Part shown: positions 58,582 through 61,182 of the stretch, piece by piece
Numbering within the stretch: the first letter of the stretch is position 1
How the letters are laid out: every line of letters starts with the position of its first letter
Assembly (NCBI RefSeq): GCF_001949145.1
Contig: NW_019091381.1
Location: forward strand, 1,184,731-1,245,912
DNA length: 61,182 nucleotides
Direction: 5' to 3'
Source: Acanthaster planci
Lineage: Eukaryota; Echinodermata; Asteroidea; Valvatida; Acanthasteridae
The notes under the pieces: model-generated
What the model was told of the DNA's origin: nothing
The model's database searches: none
Seen by the model: the letters and a program-made list of their open reading frames with translations, nothing else
Translations under genes and position numbers: made by a program

Positions 58582-58848
58582 GTGAGGTGGATCCACTGGG
58601 GGTGGGGTGGAGGCACAGGAGGTGAGAGCAGAGGCCCACCAAAGCGGGACACAATTTTTTGTTGTTTTCTTAAATAGAATGAAAAATAGGTAATTGTTTG
58701 GGATTCTTTTACTTCCCTTTCCTTCCCAAAGTTTGAAAAATGCCCCAACATTAAACTTGACCCCTAAAAAAGGCCGTAAAAGGTTACATAAAAAATTCTT
58801 CAGAAATTTGGCCCTACTGCAGAATTGGGGTCTGGATCCACCCTCACC
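58582..58848. mobile_element. Element with GGTGGATCCA inverted ends, copy 1
   Basis: The left end reads GTGAGGTGGATCCACTGGGG and the right end TCTGGATCCACCCTCAC, an inverted match. The right third (GCCGTAAAAGGTTACATAAA, then TTCTTCAGAAATT) is related to the corresponding part of 60944-61163. Non-coding, about 265 bases. Confidence 0.6.
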
Positions 58849-59602
58849 TAGCAATGACGTCCAGGTGCCAAGAACCCTGGTTTCCTTTTATTCAACAGCA
58901 CACAAACCCACAGGGCCTAGGCATGAGCCCTGGGTATATTAAACAACAAGCAACAGAGACCAGCATGTGTATCTATCTACATGTACGGTACCATGTCCTC
59001 TTTTCCATCAGTGAAGGGCACACACAACACTGTGCTCATTCATAGAAGTTTTTTCAGTCACAATTTTTAATGATCAGCGTTCAATTTATACGGATGAGCG
59101 CAGAAAGGCTTTAAATATTCTGGCGTACAAATGTACATGACTCGGCCAATAGAAATACACAGATTTGAACATGCCAGTGCCTTCAAGGACATAGTACGCT
59201 TTCTGAAATGTCTTTGCCTGTCATGTTACATCACATGAAAAGCTTCTATGGAACAAGCTGAATTCATATTTCATAAGATCTCAGGAGGAGAATAAATTTG
59301 CATTTATAATAAATTCCAAATTTCCCCTGAACATAAGAGAAACGGGGATGTGCAAGAGTAACAGGGAAGTTGAAAGGAATGGACTGTAAGGTAGTTGGGT
59401 GTGGTTGGGTAAAGAACCAACTTAAAAATAACACACCAAAAAGTAAATTGACGCTGCACCAATTAGAAGGTTTATCTTATTTCTAAACTCCTTGAAATCT
59501 GGAAGCACCCAAGTTGTCCAAATTCGTAATCTGCTTCCCTGAAATTCAAAAACAGGAATTTAGGCCGAACCGTTTCAATGAATCTGAAGCCATATCACCC
59601 AC

Positions 59603-59804
59603 CTGAATCGGCAGTGAAGCCAGTGGCCTCAACCTCTTCATGCTGATCCAGAGGTTGGAAGTCCTTCTTGGATGGTCTCTGGTTCCCTCCCTTGTCGACG
59701 GTCTTGCGCCCTTCCTTTTTCCACCCCTGCTGTACATTCTGCAGTTCCATCTCCATGTTGACTACTGCTGCTCCACCTGCTGCGGCTGCTGCAGATGCTG
59801 CCAT
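59603..59804 (-). CDS. STOM: Distal alternative first exon of stomatin (long form)
   Basis: On the minus strand an ATG opens 67 codons: an Ala-rich start (MAASAAAAAGGAAVV), then MEMELQNVQQGWKKEGRKTV and a polar segment ending ATGFTADS. It stops at CAG|GTGGGT, a good donor, in phase 1 with a G. Splicing to stomatin exon 2 gives [12 protein letters not shown] without a frame break and a 367-residue protein. An in-frame stop at 59838-59840 limits the start. The second Met (codon at 59756) has the stronger context (A at -3, G at +4) and may be the true start. The exon is GC-rich with GCN repeats and lies next to a CpG-containing upstream region. Attribution to stomatin is inference from strand, phase and the absence of other downstream exons; it could be the first exon of an unseen gene. 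Confidence 0.5.
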
Positions 59805-60300
59805 GCACGTGAAAAAACTACTGCATGGTTTGGAAGTCTACAGCGCTAATCTACAGGCTACTGCTGGTCTGACGATAACCGTGGTTTATATCTACCAAGT
59901 AATCTAGCTAGGGGCCTAATGCAGTAAGTAATGCACAGGGCCGGACGGTCTCAGTCAATTAACTTCTTGCAACGCAACGAATGTTTACGCGTCAATCGCT
60001 CATGATCCTTTCTATTTATTTGATATGTTTCATGTTGCCGCTGTTATGTAAACCAACGTATCGTACCTCACAGACTGCCGACAGTAAACCGACCGTTGCC
60101 GGAGAGGCCCAAGCAATCGCACATCTTCTACGGGCTGAAGATGGCGCGCTTGGTTGTCATCGCTGGCTTGTTTATGTTCATCTCATAATTTCGCGCAATG
60201 TGCACATCGCCGAAACCAATTTCTTTTTCAACGAGTAGTTCGAAACTACTTGGTGGCGTCCTAGGACTTGGCCACGATTGAGGGATTAAGGTTGTCTACG
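59805..60300 (-). promoter_or_regulatory. Putative distal stomatin promoter/5' UTR region
   Basis: Upstream of the distal exon, GC and CpG content rise relative to the surroundings, especially at 59940-60190. AAGATGGCG at 60138-60146 matches a YY1 core-promoter element (on the + strand), and CACGTG lies at 59806-59811. A + strand frame at 59981-60238 starts with a hydrophobic, signal-like segment but is unrecognised. A bidirectional promoter is possible. Confidence 0.35.
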
Positions 60301-60943
60301 TCTGAGTGCTAGTGGGCGTTGCTCAATTGGTAGGACAATTTTTTTTTTCTGGACGCAGTTTAAACAGTTAAAAAGTCGATCGCACTACCCATGATACAAC
60401 CCCCCAGTCTTGGCATTTGTAGATGCAAATTCATTTAATCTGCCAGCATTCTTTACTGGACCTCTCTCCTTACCACATTATTTCTAGAAATATTCTTAGC
60501 ACATCAAAATTGGTTTAACACTATAAAGGGGGGGGGGTCATACCGAAGGCGGAAGCCGATTGTCGGGCAAGAAAGGGCGGGGGCTGGTTGCTCCCCCTCT
60601 TTGCCTTAAAGGATTTTAAACACAAATGTGCGCTGATGATGTAGGCTCTTGTTTACAATTATTTTGCAGTTTGGTTTATACGGAAGCGTATAAGGGCCAC
60701 TTGCAGAATTTTTCTTTTGAGATACTATATCTCGCGGCCGTGGCGAGTTAGCTAAAAACTAGTTCAACTCGCTGCATATAAAGACTCAGTGTTGAAACTG
60801 AGATCATGTAAATATTATAGCTACTTGGATGTGAGGGCAGTCTCTACTTGGGCCGTTAGGATGATTTTCGACAGACTAGGACCTAGGGCGGCGATGAAAC
60901 GGCAGGCGATCTAGAAGCGTTTAAGGTTACAAACAATTAATCC
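60301..60943. other. Right flank, no gene seen
   Basis: A tRNA-like A-box stretch (GCTCAATTGGTAGGACAA near 60321) is followed at once by a T run, so at most it is a truncated SINE head. A G run sits near 60530. No coding exon recognisable. Confidence 0.4.
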
Positions 60944-61163
60944 AAGGGCGGATCCAGGGGGAGTGGCCATTTTTATTGTGAAAGGAAGACGACGTTTTGT
61001 TCTATGTTCATTTCCGTTCTTTCCAAAAGCCTGTAAAAAGCCCCAAAGGTAACCTCAACCCTTAGCTCAGAAAAGCCATAAACGGTTACCTGAAAAAATT
61101 TCCACAGAAATCCCCCCCCCCAAAAAAAATTCGCCCCGAAAATTTGGTTCTGGATCCGCCTTT
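60944..61163. mobile_element. Element with GGCGGATCCAG inverted ends, copy 2
   Basis: The left end reads AAGGGCGGATCCAGGGGG and the right end TTCTGGATCCGCCTTT, an inverted match over about 14 bases. The internal segment AAACGGTTACCTGAAAAAAT is related to copy 1 at 58582-58848. About 220 bases, non-coding, ending in C and A runs. Probably a MITE. Confidence 0.65.
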
Positions 61164-61182
61164 GAAATATTTCCCCACGGGG

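Noticed and set aside
59981-60238. 85-codon frame with a hydrophobic start, possible secreted peptide
   Set aside because: The signal-like stretch is plausible, but the rest has no peptide-precursor features and the region looks like promoter/5' UTR of the minus-strand exon.
60315-60348. tRNA-like A box (GCTCAATTGGTAGG)
   Set aside because: Interrupted directly by a T run and has no B box.
1-61182. CRISPR arrays, rRNA genes, bacterial-type operons or viral genomes
   Set aside because: No regularly spaced repeats, rRNA signatures, Shine-Dalgarno gene strings or viral replication/structural frames seen. Spliceosomal introns show eukaryotic DNA.

Overview
The window looks like nuclear DNA of a marine invertebrate deuterostome, most likely an echinoderm and possibly a sea star. 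Four things point that way: an animal type I polyketide synthase, long spliceosomal introns, very frequent TACATGTA/TACCGGTA palindromes in non-coding DNA, and short inverted-repeat transposons of types I associate with echinoderm genomes. The taxon is inferred from impression. Hemichordate, amphioxus or mollusc cannot be excluded without a search.

Layout. Positions 990-8943 (+) hold a complete, intron-poor polyketide synthase gene in three coding exons, 2415 residues, ordered KS-AT-DH-(degenerate MT)-pseudoKR-ER-KR-ACP, with no thioesterase. Positions 8944-14291 hold no gene; this is the gap between two convergent genes and probably carries both 3' UTRs. Positions 14292-22935 (-) hold a stomatin gene whose six coding exons splice in frame to 324 residues. 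About 36.7 kb upstream on the same strand, at 59603-59804, an open exon ends in a consensus splice donor in the same phase as the proximal first exon. I read it as an alternative first exon of stomatin, giving a 367-residue form. A weaker candidate for another first exon lies at 36339-36417. Almost all of 22936-59602 would then be intron of the long transcript; I see no other convincing coding exon there, only transposon remnants, low-complexity tracts and a few more complex islands that could be regulatory. The right end (59805-61182) is a CpG-containing putative promoter followed by repeat-derived DNA.

Function. The two genes are not obviously related in function. The polyketide synthase should make a reduced polyketide by iterative use of one module and needs an outside release enzyme. 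Stomatin is a membrane hairpin/PHB scaffold protein that modulates ion channels and lipid microdomains. Here it has an unusual basic-acidic C-terminal tail ending in a class I PDZ ligand, and probably variable N-termini set by promoter choice.

No rRNA gene, intact tRNA gene, CRISPR array, viral genome or complete autonomous transposon was seen. Mobile DNA is represented by at least ten short inverted-repeat (MITE-like) elements, including one family present three times, one hAT-like fragment, one tRNA-derived SINE-like fragment and one LINE-tail-like fragment.
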